Below, in pieces: positions 27,622 to 36,862 of a DNA stretch of 64,000 nt. Under the pieces are notes generated by a model. That model was not told the origin of the DNA and searched no databases. It saw nothing but the letters and a program-made list of their open reading frames with translations. Source of the DNA: Burkholderia sp. SRS-W-2-2016. Its GTDB lineage: Bacteria > Pseudomonadota > Gammaproteobacteria > Burkholderiales > Burkholderiaceae. Made by a program: the position numbers and the translations under genes. The stretch's first letter is position 1. Each line of letters opens with the position of its first letter. The stretch covers positions 33,190 to 97,189 of the forward strand of contig NZ_MSDV01000040.1 in assembly GCF_001931485.1 (NCBI RefSeq), written 5' to 3'.

Positions 27622-29022
27622 ATGACTGAAGACGTACGGATGGAACGCGACACGTTCGGCGAAATCGCGGTGCCGAACGCCCGCCTGTGGGGCGCGCAAA
27701 CCCAGCGCTCGCTGCAGAACTTCAAGATTTCGACCGAGAAGCAGTCGCCCGAACTGGTCACCGCGCTGGCCGTGGTCAAGCGCGCGGCCGCGGAGGTCAA
27801 CCTGGGCCTCGGCGTGCTCGACGAGCAGAAGGCCCGCGCGATCATGCAGGCGGCCGACGAGATCATCGCCGGTAAGCATCCGGGCGAATTCCCGCTCGCG
27901 GTCTGGCAGACCGGCTCCGGCACCCAGACCAACATGAACCTGAACGAGGTGATCGCGAACCGCGCGAGCGAGCTGCTCGGCGGCGAGCGCGGCGAGGCCC
28001 GCAAGGTCCATCCGAACGACGACGTGAACCGCGGCCAGTCGTCGAACGACGTGTTTCCGACCGCGATGCACGTGGCCGCCGCCGACGCGATCGTCAAGCA
28101 TCTGCTGCCCGCGCTGAAGACGCTGCGCGATACGCTCGACGGCAAGGCCAGGGCGTTCGCCGAGGTCGTCAAGATCGGCCGCACGCACCTGCAGGACGCG
28201 ACCCCACTGACGCTCGGCCAGGAGTTTTCCGGCTACGTCGCTCAGCTCGAGCACGGGATCCGCCACGTCGAATCGGCGCTGCCGCATCTGTACGAACTCG
28301 CGCAGGGCGGCACCGCGGTCGGCACCGGGCTCAACGCGCATCCGAAGTTCGCCGACGCGGTGGCGGCCGCGATCGGCAAGCTGACCGGCCTGCCGTTCGT
28401 GTCGGCGCCGAACAAGTTCGAGGTGATGGCGGCCGCCGATGCACTGGTGTTCGCGCACGGCGCGCTGAAGACGGTCGCCGCGAGCCTGAACAAGATCGCC
28501 AACGACGTGCGCTGGCTCGCCAGCGGGCCGCGCTGCGGGCTGGGCGAGCTGTCGATTCCGGAGAACGAACCGGGCAGCTCGATCATGCCGGGCAAGGTCA
28601 ATCCGACCCAGTCCGAAGCGCTGACGATGCTGTGCGCGCAGGTGTTCGGCAACGACGTCGCGGTGAACATCGGCGGCGCGAGCGGCAACTTCGAGCTGAA
28701 CGTGTTTCGTCCGATGATCGCGCACAACGTACTGCAGTCGGTGCGGCTGCTGGCCGACGGCGCGCAGAGCTTCAACGATAACTGCGCGGTCGGGATCGAG
28801 CCGAATCGCGAGCGCATCGATACGCTGCTGAACGAATCGCTGATGCTGGTGACCGCGCTCAATCCGCACATCGGCTACGACAAGGCCGCGCAGATCGCGA
28901 AGAAGGCGCACAAGGAAGGCACGACGCTGAAGGCGGCCGCGCTCGCGCTCGGTTACGTGACCGAGCAGCAGTTCGAGGAGTGGGTGCGGCCGAAGGATAT
29001 GGTGGGAGGCGGCGCTGGGTGA
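27622..29022 (+). CDS. fumC: Class II fumarate hydratase
   Basis: Oxygen-stable fumarase of the TCA cycle, 466 aa, the usual length. It has the signature GSSIMPGKVNPTQ, the substrate block WQTGSGTQTNMNLNEVIANR and DDVNRGQSSNDVFPTAMH. A purine-rich AGCGGAG precedes the ATG. It lies 51 bases after the PLD-type gene and may be partly cotranscribed with it. Confidence 0.97.
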   Translation: MTEDVRMERDTFGEIAVPNARLWGAQTQRSLQNFKISTEKQSPELVTALAVVKRAAAEVNLGLGVLDEQKARAIMQAADEIIAGKHPGEFPLAVWQTGSGTQTNMNLNEVIANRASELLGGERGEARKVHPNDDVNRGQSSNDVFPTAMHVAAADAIVKHLLPALKTLRDTLDGKARAFAEVVKIGRTHLQDATPLTLGQEFSGYVAQLEHGIRHVESALPHLYELAQGGTAVGTGLNAHPKFADAVAAAIGKLTGLPFVSAPNKFEVMAAADALVFAHGALKTVAASLNKIANDVRWLASGPRCGLGELSIPENEPGSSIMPGKVNPTQSEALTMLCAQVFGNDVAVNIGGASGNFELNVFRPMIAHNVLQSVRLLADGAQSFNDNCAVGIEPNRERIDTLLNESLMLVTALNPHIGYDKAAQIAKKAHKEGTTLKAAALALGYVTEQQFEEWVRPKDMVGGGAG

Positions 29023-29101
29023 GGAAGCGGCGCTGGCGCTGTAGCTAGCGGTGGGTTAGCCGGGTGGGCGGCGTGGCGGTTAGCGCGCCGCCCACCGCGC
29101 T

Positions 29102-29608
29102 TCAGATCTTCCCCTGCGCCACTTCTTCCGGCTTCAGCTCGACGATCGCGTCGAGCGCTTCCTTCACGTCCATCGCGTACTTGGCAAGGCGCTTCTGTTC
29201 ATCGGTTTGCGGCACGAACGCGGGCACCGGAACCGGATGGCCGTTCTCATTGACGGCGACCATCACGACGAGGCAGTCGGTGGTCTGCAGCAGCTCGCCG
29301 CCCTTCGGATCGCCCGCCTGCACCGACACGTGGATATGCATGCTGGTGCGCCCGGTCGCGACGACCCGCGCGCGCAATTCGACCAGATTGCCGACGAGGA
29401 TCGGCCGGCGGAAGCGGATGTTGCCGACGCTGACCGTCACGCAATAACGCCCCGACCACACCGCCGCGCACGCGTAGGCGGTTTCGTCGATCCACTTCAT
29501 CAGCGCGCCGCCGTGCACCTTGCCGCCGAAGTTGACCGAGGTCGGCTCGGCGAGAAAGCGGAAGGTGGTTTCCGAACGGTCCAGCGGTGCTGTGGAAAGA
29601 GTGCTCAT
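29102..29608 (-). CDS. Acyl-CoA thioesterase (hotdog fold)
   Basis: A 168-aa hotdog-fold enzyme of the YciA/ACOT type that hydrolyses acyl-CoA esters. The key block is NFGGKVHGGALMKWIDETAYACA, followed by VGNIRFRRPILVGNLVEL. I use the ATG at 29608, which has GGAG just upstream; a TTG five codons earlier overlaps that site and is unlikely. It converges on fumC. Confidence 0.9.
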   Translation of the reverse strand: MSTLSTAPLDRSETTFRFLAEPTSVNFGGKVHGGALMKWIDETAYACAAVWSGRYCVTVSVGNIRFRRPILVGNLVELRARVVATGRTSMHIHVSVQAGDPKGGELLQTTDCLVVMVAVNENGHPVPVPAFVPQTDEQKRLAKYAMDVKEALDAIVELKPEEVAQGKI

Positions 29609-29695
29609 CTTGGCTCCGGTCAAGCGGATGCGTTGAAAGGAGGCGATTATACGAGCGCAATATTGCGGGCGGCTGCGTGGCCTCGAGCTTCGGCG

Positions 29696-29836
29696 CTAGT
29701 TGCGGAAGCTGATGCCCTGGTCGATCGTGCCGTACATCTCGATGTGGCCGCTGCCGGCCGAGCCCGAACCGGCCCCGCCCTGAGCGCAGGCGCTGAACAG
29801 CAGAACCGCCGCGGCGGCGATCAGTAGCGTTTTCAT
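29696..29836 (-). CDS. 46-aa lipoprotein with a porin-like C-terminus
   Basis: A tiny gene. The peptide starts MKTLLIAAAAVLLFSACAQG, a textbook lipoprotein signal with lipobox FSAC (Cys17). After a Gly/Ser linker it ends HIEMYGTIDQGISFRN, which resembles the first beta strand of Burkholderia porins (xxLYGxIDxGI). On the minus strand AGGA lies about 11 bases before the ATG. It is a free-standing gene, not a remnant with a continuing frame. Function unknown; existence is supported by signal, lipobox and ribosome site together. Confidence 0.7.
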   Translation of the reverse strand: MKTLLIAAAAVLLFSACAQGGAGSGSAGSGHIEMYGTIDQGISFRN

Positions 29837-30010
29837 CACGGCATATTCCTGCAAAGACAGATTTCGATTCTAGCCTGGCGGGATGCGGCGACGCCGGAAC
29901 GCGGGCGGTGACCCGAATCCGCCGGATTCGATTGTTCATGCGAGCCTGAAACGTCGAATCCGCCGCGCGGGTACAGTGGAAACACGCCCTCACCGCTTCA
30001 GGAGACCCCG

Positions 30011-30724
30011 ATGACCACCCCACTCGCGGACGACCACAACCACTTCCCCGGCCTGAGCCGCATCGGCGCGCTGCTCGCCGACCCCGGCCGTGCCGCGATG
30101 CTGTGGGCGCTGATGGACGGCAGCGCCCGCCCCGCCGGCGAACTGACGATGATCGCGGGACTGTCGCCGTCGGCGGCGAGCGCGCACCTCGCGCGGCTCA
30201 CCGACGGCGGCCTGCTCGCGCTCGAAGTGCGCGGACGGCATCGCTATTTCCGCATTGCGTCGGCGGAGATCGCCGCGTCGATCGAGGCGCTCGCCAACGT
30301 CGCGCAGGTCAGCGCGCCGCAGCGGGCCGCGCCGCGTCCCGCGCGCACGGTGCCGCTGGAAATGCGCTACGCGCGCACCTGCTACGACCATATGGCCGGC
30401 GAGCTGTCGGTGCGGCTCTACGAGCGGATGCTCGAACAAGGGCTGCTGACGCTGCACGGCGCATCGCTCGATGCGACCGCGCAAGGCGCCGAACGCTTCG
30501 CCGCGTGGGGCATCGATCTGTCCACGCAGCACAGCCGCCGGCGCCGCTTCGCGTGCACGTGCCCCGATTGGAGCGTGCGTCGCCCGCACCTGGGCGGCGC
30601 GCTCGGCGCCGCGCTGCTCGAGGCGTGGTCGGCGCATGGCTGGGTCGAGCGGACCCAGCGGCCGCGGGTGCTGCGCGTCACGCCGGCGGGGCAGCAGCAA
30701 TTCGATGCGTTTCTGGCGGGCTAG
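30011..30724 (+). CDS. ArsR-like winged-helix regulator
   Basis: A 237-aa protein with an N-terminal winged helix: DPGRAAMLWALMDGSARPAGEL, the recognition stretch LSPSAASAHLARLTDGGLLA and the wing VRGRHRYFRI. A C-terminal domain of about 130 residues with CTCPDWSVRRPHLGGALG has a few Cys and His that might bind metal or an oxidant. At 237 aa it is longer than classic ArsR. The target is unknown; it is divergent from the small lipoprotein gene, an obvious candidate. Confidence 0.85.
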   Translation: MTTPLADDHNHFPGLSRIGALLADPGRAAMLWALMDGSARPAGELTMIAGLSPSAASAHLARLTDGGLLALEVRGRHRYFRIASAEIAASIEALANVAQVSAPQRAAPRPARTVPLEMRYARTCYDHMAGELSVRLYERMLEQGLLTLHGASLDATAQGAERFAAWGIDLSTQHSRRRRFACTCPDWSVRRPHLGGALGAALLEAWSAHGWVERTQRPRVLRVTPAGQQQFDAFLAG

Positions 30725-30951
30725 GGGTGCCGGCGCGCGGACCCGCTGACCATGATCGGATGCGCAAATGTCGAGCCGCGACCGCTCCCGCTGCTCGCGC
30801 GGATGACGGCCGGCTACAGCGTTGCGCTGCCCGAGACCTTTTGTTACCGCGTGCGAAGCCACCTTACAAAAGTGGACCCCTTGAAACATAGGCGGCGGCT
30901 ACAGTGAAGCGAGGATTCGGCGGCTCGCCGCATCCGCCGGAGACCCCCGCC

Positions 30952-33531
30952 ATGAAACCGCTCGCCCCGCCCCCCAACAAGCCTCGAATTTCGCACCAGG
31001 TGGCCGGCTATTCGCTGATCGCCGCCGCCGTCGTCGCGCTCGCCGCGCAGCCCGGCTTCGCGCAGGAAGCACCGCCCGCCCCGTCGTCCACGGCCGCGCT
31101 CGCCGCCGCACCGGACGGCGATCCGCCGGGACGGATCGCGCGCCTGAACTACATGGCCGGCACCGTGACCACCGAGCCGGCCGGCGCGAGCGACTGGTCG
31201 TACGCGCAGATCAACCGGCCGCTGACGACCGGCGACCAGCTCTGGAACGACCAGAACGCGCGCTCCGAACTGCACATCGGCTCGACCGCGGTGCGTCTGG
31301 GCGAAAACACCAGCCTCGACGTGCTGAACCTCGACGACACCAGCGCGCAGCTCAAGGTCGCGCAAGGCACGCTGTCGACCCGCGTGCGCGAACTCGCGCC
31401 GGGCTCGTCGTATGAAATCGACACGCCGAACCTCGCGCTCGGCATGAACGGCCCCGGCGACTACCGGGTCGACGTCGCGCCCGACGGCAGCAGCACCAGC
31501 GTGACGGTGCGCAGCGGCAGCGCGGTCGCTTATGGCGACGGCGGCCAGGCGCCGATCGCGGCGGGTCAGCAGATCCGCTTCGCCGGCACCGGCCTGCAAC
31601 AGCTGTCCGACGCCCGCGCGCCCGGCCCCGACGAGCTCGACCAGTGGGCCGCCACCCGCGACGCGAGCGAAGACCGCTCGGTGTCGGCCCGCTACGTGTC
31701 GCGCGAGATCCCGGGCTACCAGGACCTCGACGCCAACGGCACGTGGCGCGAGACCCCGCAGTACGGCGCGGTATGGACCCCGCGCGCGACGCCGGCCGGC
31801 TGGGCGCCGTACCGCGACGGCCACTGGGTCTGGCAGGCGCCGTGGGGCTGGACCTGGGTCGACGATCAGCCGTGGGGCTTCGCGCCGTACCACTACGGCC
31901 GCTGGGTGTCGTTCGACGAAAGCTGGGCGTGGGTGCCGGGCCCGCTCGCGGCCGGCGCGCCGCCGGTCTATGCGCCGGCGCTGGTCGGGTTCGTCGGCGA
32001 CGGCGAGGACGATGGCGGCGTCGACTGGGGCGTGAATCTGGCGCTCGGCGGCGCGGTCGCGGCCGGCGTCGCGTGGTTCCCGCTCGGACCCGGCGAGCCG
32101 TGGCACCCGCACTGGGGCGGCGGACGCGAGCGCTGGAGCCGCGGCTATTACGATCGCGTGAACCGCCCGGCGCTCGTCAACGACTATCGCCGCGACGTGC
32201 ACATCCACAACAACACTTACGTGAACTACCGGGCGCCGGGCGGCCTGACCGCGATGCCGACGACCGCGTTCGTGCGCGGCCAGCCGGCCGGACGCTTCGC
32301 GCAGAAGGTCGATCCGCGTCAGTGGCACAACGCGCGGATCAACCCGGGCGCGCCGGGGATCGCGCCGGTGCGGGAAAGCTTCGGCGCGGATCTGCGACGC
32401 GCGAACTATCGGCCGCCGGCGAGCCTCGCCGCGCGACCGGTGGTCGCGACGCGCAATCCCGCGCTGCCGGCCGCCTATCACGACGACCTCGCGCAGCGCT
32501 TCGCGCAAGGCGGTGGACGGGTGCCGGGCGGCGGCCAGCCGGTCGTGAGGACCGCGGTGCCCGCGCAGATGGGCGGTGCGCCGGGGATGCCGGGTGTGCC
32601 GGGTGCGCGTGGTGCTGCGCTGCCGGTTGCGAACGTGCGGGTCGTGCAGTCGCATGTGCCCGGACGGCCGCCGGGGATGGCGGCGGGTGCGCCGGGGATG
32701 GCGGGTGCGAACGGGCAGCCCGGCCGCCAACCCGGTCAGTTCAGCCAGATCGCGCCCACGTCGAACGGGGTGCCGCGACCGCCGCAGGCAAGCGGCGCGC
32801 ATCCGGGTGCAAGCGGGTATCTGCAGCAGCATAGTGCGCCACAGGTATGGGGCGCGGTCGGCCGCTCGCAGCCGGCGTGGACGCAGTCGCATGCGCCAAT
32901 GGAACAGCAGGCTCAGCGCGGGGAGTCTGGCGGTCCGCAGCGCGCGGGACAACCGGGCTTCGCGCAGCAGGCCGGCGTCCCGCATCCGCCGCAAAATCCC
33001 GCCGCGCAGCAGCAGGCTCGACAGCCGGATGGACACCCGCAGACGATGCCGTCTGCGCAACAGCCGCCTCGCATGGAGCCGCCGCAGCAACAGGCGCAGC
33101 AGTTGCGGTCGGAGTCGCAAAACCAGCAGGCTCAGCAGCCGCGTTTCGAGCCGCGTGCGCAGCCGGCGCCGCAACCTCGGCCGGAGCCACTGGTTCAGCA
33201 AGCTCAGCAGCCGCGCTTTGTGCCCCGTGCGCAGCCGGCGCCGCAGCCTCGGCCGGAGCCACAGGTTCAGCAAGCTCAGCAGCCGCGCTTTGTGCCCCAT
33301 GCGCAACCTGCGCCGCAGCCGCAGTTCCAGCAAGCGCAGCAACCGCGCTTCGAGCCGCGGCCGCAACCGATACAGCAGGCGCGCCCCGAACCGCGTCCGC
33401 AGATGCAGCAGCCACGCCCCGAACCGCGGCCTAAGCAGGTCCAGCAGCCGCGCCCGCAACCGCAGCAACAACCACAACGCGCCGAGCAGCACCAAGGCGG
33501 CGGTAACCACGACGAACGCCACAGGGGGTAA
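30952..33531 (+). CDS. Large exported FecR/DUF6600-like protein with a Pro/Gln repeat tail
   Basis: About 859 aa. A signal peptide (ends GFAQE, near residue 38) is followed by a FecR-like beta domain (about 50-200: ARLNYMAGTVTTEPAG, LHIGSTAVRLGENTSLDVL). A Trp-rich module follows (GTWRETPQYGAVWTPRATP, GHWVWQAPWGWTWVDDQPWG), as in DUF6600 proteins, then a His/Gly-rich part. The last third is Pro/Gln/Arg-rich low complexity with 72-nt tandem repeats. No anti-sigma membrane helix is seen, so it is probably a secreted or periplasmic matrix-like protein rather than a true FecR. The GTG at 30904 is an alternative start. Function unknown. Confidence 0.78.
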   Translation: MKPLAPPPNKPRISHQVAGYSLIAAAVVALAAQPGFAQEAPPAPSSTAALAAAPDGDPPGRIARLNYMAGTVTTEPAGASDWSYAQINRPLTTGDQLWNDQNARSELHIGSTAVRLGENTSLDVLNLDDTSAQLKVAQGTLSTRVRELAPGSSYEIDTPNLALGMNGPGDYRVDVAPDGSSTSVTVRSGSAVAYGDGGQAPIAAGQQIRFAGTGLQQLSDARAPGPDELDQWAATRDASEDRSVSARYVSREIPGYQDLDANGTWRETPQYGAVWTPRATPAGWAPYRDGHWVWQAPWGWTWVDDQPWGFAPYHYGRWVSFDESWAWVPGPLAAGAPPVYAPALVGFVGDGEDDGGVDWGVNLALGGAVAAGVAWFPLGPGEPWHPHWGGGRERWSRGYYDRVNRPALVNDYRRDVHIHNNTYVNYRAPGGLTAMPTTAFVRGQPAGRFAQKVDPRQWHNARINPGAPGIAPVRESFGADLRRANYRPPASLAARPVVATRNPALPAAYHDDLAQRFAQGGGRVPGGGQPVVRTAVPAQMGGAPGMPGVPGARGAALPVANVRVVQSHVPGRPPGMAAGAPGMAGANGQPGRQPGQFSQIAPTSNGVPRPPQASGAHPGASGYLQQHSAPQVWGAVGRSQPAWTQSHAPMEQQAQRGESGGPQRAGQPGFAQQAGVPHPPQNPAAQQQARQPDGHPQTMPSAQQPPRMEPPQQQAQQLRSESQNQQAQQPRFEPRAQPAPQPRPEPLVQQAQQPRFVPRAQPAPQPRPEPQVQQAQQPRFVPHAQPAPQPQFQQAQQPRFEPRPQPIQQARPEPRPQMQQPRPEPRPKQVQQPRPQPQQQPQRAEQHQGGGNHDERHRG
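33124..33387 (+). repeat. Tandem 72-nt coding repeats (QQAQQPRFxPRAQPAP...)
   Basis: Units begin at 33124, 33196 and 33268 (72 nt each for the first two), with a shortened 60-nt third unit and a degenerate fourth from 33328. Each encodes a 24-residue Pro/Gln/Arg block. The DNA is nearly identical between units, which suggests copy-number variation. Confidence 0.85.
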
Positions 33532-33657
33532 GTGCGCTGGGCGCCGTCGCCGGTCCAACCCCGTCTCGGCTAACGCCGACGCCGCCGCGACCATCGCCAT
33601 CGGTAGCGCACCGGCAACGGCGACCGCCGCCCCCCAACCCAACCCCGCCCCACCAAC

Positions 33658-33695
33658 AAAAAACCCCCGTGAGGCCCAAACCTCACGGGGGTTTT
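33658..33695. terminator. Bidirectional terminator between the FecR-like gene and thyA
   Basis: An 11-bp perfect stem, CCCCCGTGAGG (33664-33674) with CCTCACGGGGG (33681-33691), loop of 6, with A6 on one side and T4 on the other. It serves both converging genes. Confidence 0.9.
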
Positions 33696-33744
33696 CACTT
33701 CAGCAACGCAAGCACAAGCGCCTGCGGTCAACCGTCAACCGCAA

Positions 33745-34716
33745 TCAAATCGCCATCGGCGCCGTCAACGGCTCGTGATGCCGGTAGCCGACCAGCGAGA
33801 AATCCGCCGGCTCGATCTTCTCCAGCCACTCCGGTTCGTACACGCCGGTCTTCGCGTACTCGGGCACACGCTCCGAAATCGCCAGTTGCGGGCTCTCATA
33901 GGGCTCGCGCGTGAGCTGCTGCTGCAACATGTCGAGCTGGTTCTCGTAGATATGCGCATCGCCGATGAAATAGCTGAACCAGCGCGGCGTATAGCCGGTC
34001 AGCCGGCCAACCAGATGCAGCAGCGCCGCGCCCTCGGTCAGATTGAACGGCGTCCCCAGCCCGACATCGTTGCTGCGGATATACAGGCACAGCGAAATCT
34101 CGCGGCGCGCGACGTTCGGCAGGAACTGATACAGCAGATGACACGCCGGCAGCGCGATCTGATCGAGCACCGCCGGATTCCACGCGTGAAACAGAATCCG
34201 TCGGTCAGCCGGGTTCTGCATGATGGTGTCGAGGCACTGGCGCAGCTGATCGATCGCCTTGTAAAGCAGCACCTTCGAGCGGCCATCTTCGTCGAATTGG
34301 GTGATGACGCGGAAACCGCGCGCCTGCGCGTCGGCGAGCTGCGCGCTCGCGCCGGCGTCGAGCACCTTGTACGCAGGCCATTGACGCCATTGCACGCCAT
34401 ACACATCGCCGAGATCGTCGGGGCCTTCGCGATACGGATTGGCGAGCCACTTCTCGTTCTGGTTCGCGTTGCCGTCCCACACCTTGCAGCCGAGCGCCCG
34501 AAAATCCGCGGCGCTGCGCGACGCGCGCAGAAACCCGACCAGTTCGCCGATCGCCGACTTGAACGCGAGCTTCTTCGTCGTCACCGCCGGAAAGCCCTGC
34601 TGCAGATCGAAGCGCAGCATCGCGCCGGGCATGCTGATGGTGCGGATGCCGGTACGGTTTTCCTGCCACGTGCCGGTGTCGAGAATCGTGCGGACGAGGT
34701 CCAGGTATTGTTTCAT
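33745..34716 (-). CDS. thyA: Thymidylate synthase
   Basis: Makes dTMP from dUMP with methylene-tetrahydrofolate. At 323 aa it is the long ThyA form (E. coli has 264), with an insert before the active site. The catalytic Cys is in LPACHLLYQF. Other blocks are GDVYGVQWRQWP and the folate/dUMP-binding NDVGLGTPFNL. The start at 34716 (MKQYLDLVRTIL) has AAGGA 8 bases upstream; a longer in-frame extension lacks support. folA, its pathway partner, is 10 kb away across the putative fibre locus. Confidence 0.96.
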   Translation of the reverse strand: MKQYLDLVRTILDTGTWQENRTGIRTISMPGAMLRFDLQQGFPAVTTKKLAFKSAIGELVGFLRASRSAADFRALGCKVWDGNANQNEKWLANPYREGPDDLGDVYGVQWRQWPAYKVLDAGASAQLADAQARGFRVITQFDEDGRSKVLLYKAIDQLRQCLDTIMQNPADRRILFHAWNPAVLDQIALPACHLLYQFLPNVARREISLCLYIRSNDVGLGTPFNLTEGAALLHLVGRLTGYTPRWFSYFIGDAHIYENQLDMLQQQLTREPYESPQLAISERVPEYAKTGVYEPEWLEKIEPADFSLVGYRHHEPLTAPMAI

Positions 34717-35070
34717 GCGGGGTTCCTTCGGCGCGGCGCGCATCGAGCTGGCGAATCCAGCTAGCAAACCGGACTCGCGAGCCGGATTCGAAATGCACCG
34801 CCTGATTGGGCAAAAACCGGATTCTAACAAGCGCGACCGGAGCACGCCCGGGGATGGCGTAGCGCGCTGGAAAAGGCGGGGAATCGAGATCGGGAGAGAG
34901 ATGGCAAGCGCCGCACGAAGCGGCGCGAAACAGGCAGACGAAACGAGCACAGCAACCACCGGCGACGACCCGACGGCCAGCCACCACCGTCAGCCGCCCC
35001 GCTCACCCACTGACGCTCATCGCCGCGGCTCGCCGCAAGTCGAGCGCATCACAAGCGCATCACAAGCGCA
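34717..35070 (-). promoter_or_regulatory. Gene-free stretch holding the probable thyA promoter
   Basis: 354 bases with no plausible gene. On the minus strand an extended -10 element TGTTAGAAT (about 34829-34821) lies about 105 bases before the thyA ATG; no clear -35 is seen. The remainder is GC-rich and featureless. Confidence 0.4.
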
Positions 35071-36465
35071 TCAAAGATGCTGCACCGAAGCCGGCAAATC
35101 GCCATGCGGCGCGGCCATCGGCTCGCCTTCCATATGCCGCATCCCATGCGAGCACAGCAGCCGATACAGCGTGACCCGCGAAATCCCGAGTTCCTGCGCC
35201 GCGTCGCCGAGACGCCCGCGATGCCGCAGCAGCGCGAGTTCGATCGCCTGCCGCTCGGCCGCCTCGCGTGCCTGCGCGAGCGACACCGGCACGATCTCGA
35301 CGTATTCGGCGAGTTCGAGATCGCGCGCGGTGATCGCGCGTCCCTCCGACATCACGATCGCGCGACGCACCCGGTTGATCAGCTCGCGCACGTTGCCGGG
35401 CCAGCCGTAGTTATGCAGTGCCGCGATCGCGTCGGGCGCGAAGCCGCGCAGCCGGCGACTCGCATCCTTCTTGAAGCGTTCGAGCATGTGCCGCGCGAGC
35501 AGCTCGATGTCCTTGCCGCGCGCGCGCAGCGGCGGCTCGTCGATCTGCAGCACGCACAGCCGGTGATACAGGTCGGAACGGAAACGCCCTTCGATCATCG
35601 CCGCGGTCATGTCGACGTGAGTTGCCGAAATGATCCGCACGTCGACGTCGATCGCCGTATGGCCGCCGAGCCGCTCGACCTTGCGCTCCTGCAAAAAGCG
35701 CAGCAGGCTCGCCTGGCTTTCGAGCGGCAGGTCGCCGATTTCATCGAGAAACAGCGTGCCGCCGTTGGCCGCTTCGACCCGGCCGATCTTGCGTTGATTC
35801 GCGCCGGTGAACGCGCCGCGCTCGTAGCCGAACAGTTCGGATTGCAGAAGATGCGGCGGAATCGCGCCGCAGTTGATCGGCACGAACGGCGCGTTGCGAC
35901 GCGCCGAGCGTTCATGAATCGCGACCGCGGTCAGCTCCTTGCCGGTGCCCGATTCGCCGGAGATGAACACCGGCGCGTCGGTCATCGCGACCTTGCGGAT
36001 CGAGCGGAACAGCGCGAGCATCGCGTCGCACGAGCCGACCATCTCGCCCTCGGCACCCTGCGAGCCGTCGTTCGACGCGGTCTCGCCGAGCGAGATCATC
36101 CCGTACGCGTGGCCGACGGAGTCGACGATGCGATCGCCCGCATAGGGCACGGTCACGTAATCGAAGCAGTAGTCGCGAACCAGCCGGCGCAACGCCGCGT
36201 CCTGCAGCTGGCCGGGTGCCGTGGCCGCGACCCAGCCGACGTTCGGCATGGTCAGACAGGATTCGAAAGCGGCGATTTCATGCGGCTGGAAATCGCTGGA
36301 AAGGTCGAGCAGACCGCCCGCCGCCATGCCGGTACGGACCGCGCGGCGTGCATCGCGCGCCGATCCGACGACTTCGACATGCCAGCCGCGCTGCAAAAAA
36401 CGCGTATTCAACTCCGCGCTCGGATCGCGGGAAACGTAAATCAGTTGCCGCGTTGCGGGTTCCAT
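35071..36465 (-). CDS. Sigma-54-dependent activator with VpsR-like N-domain (copy A)
   Basis: A 464-aa enhancer-binding protein. The N-terminal domain (about 1-125) looks like a degenerate receiver of the VpsR type (IYVSRDPSAELNTRFLQRGW, GLLDLSSDF) rather than an ordinary phospho-receiver. The AAA+ core is intact: Walker A GESGTGKE 170-177, the sigma-54 contact loop GAFTGA 217-222, Walker B GGTLFLDE 235-242. A C-terminal Fis-type helix-turn-helix follows (LGDAAQELGISRVTLYRLL). It is divergent from the exported-protein operon and clearly paralogous to the regulator at 43524. VpsR-type proteins bind cyclic-di-GMP, so that ligand is possible here. Confidence 0.9.
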   Translation of the reverse strand: MEPATRQLIYVSRDPSAELNTRFLQRGWHVEVVGSARDARRAVRTGMAAGGLLDLSSDFQPHEIAAFESCLTMPNVGWVAATAPGQLQDAALRRLVRDYCFDYVTVPYAGDRIVDSVGHAYGMISLGETASNDGSQGAEGEMVGSCDAMLALFRSIRKVAMTDAPVFISGESGTGKELTAVAIHERSARRNAPFVPINCGAIPPHLLQSELFGYERGAFTGANQRKIGRVEAANGGTLFLDEIGDLPLESQASLLRFLQERKVERLGGHTAIDVDVRIISATHVDMTAAMIEGRFRSDLYHRLCVLQIDEPPLRARGKDIELLARHMLERFKKDASRRLRGFAPDAIAALHNYGWPGNVRELINRVRRAIVMSEGRAITARDLELAEYVEIVPVSLAQAREAAERQAIELALLRHRGRLGDAAQELGISRVTLYRLLCSHGMRHMEGEPMAAPHGDLPASVQHL

Positions 36466-36510
36466 TATTCAGATCCTCTCGTCAACGAACGTTTAGGACG
36501 ACGCATGCAC

Positions 36511-36527
36511 CTGAAACTGTGGTTCAG
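36511..36527. promoter_or_regulatory. Imperfect inverted repeat CTGAAAC-N3-GGTTCAG
   Basis: CTGAAAC (36511-36517) and GGTTCAG (36521-36527) are complementary at 6 of 7 positions. The same half-sites recur at 36864-36879. It lies just upstream of the copy A activator start, so it could be an activator or autoregulation site. Inference only. Confidence 0.35.
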
Positions 36528-36659
36528 ACACGCTGACCCATTCGGCTTCGCGATGCACGCAAACCGAACGGCCATTCCATTCCGTGCGGACAGCTGATCC
36601 CCAGAAAGCGGCGTGTGTGTTTGAGACGGCTTGTTATGGTGCTTTTTTAAATCTGATGC

Positions 36660-36700
36660 TGTTTTCGAGAGCTTACTATACGTGCGCCGCTTCGAAAACA
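36660..36700. promoter_or_regulatory. 9-bp inverted repeat with 23-bp spacer
   Basis: TGTTTTCGA (36660-36668) and TCGAAAACA (36692-36700) match perfectly in inverted orientation. The spacer contains TATAGT on the minus strand, a possible -10 of the copy A activator gene, so the site could be an operator. Confidence 0.4.
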
Positions 36701-36812
36701 ATTATGCGAATTTAATCGGGGACCCCTTACCCATCAAGGCGCAGCGGGCGATTTACATTTATTCAGCCGACAAATAAAAGAATAGATCAGGCGCTTTTAC
36801 CGCCTTCCGCGA

Positions 36813-36827
36813 AGGTACTTAGTACCT
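36813..36827. promoter_or_regulatory. Perfect 7-bp palindrome AGGTACT-T-AGTACCT
   Basis: It lies about 130 bases upstream of the -24 element, a usual distance for an enhancer-binding site of a sigma-54 activator. Function is inferred from position and symmetry. Confidence 0.4.
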
Positions 36828-36862
36828 CGGCGATTAACGGATTATAGGTATTTTCTGCTCGC

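Noticed and set aside
33124..33387. Regularly spaced repeats considered as a CRISPR array
   Set aside because: Units are adjacent without unique spacers, stay in the reading frame of the gene and encode Pro/Gln repeats.
30844..33642. Long antisense frame opposite the FecR/DUF6600-like gene
   Set aside because: It mirrors the repeats of the real gene as Leu/Arg runs, has no signal or domain, and has poor start context.
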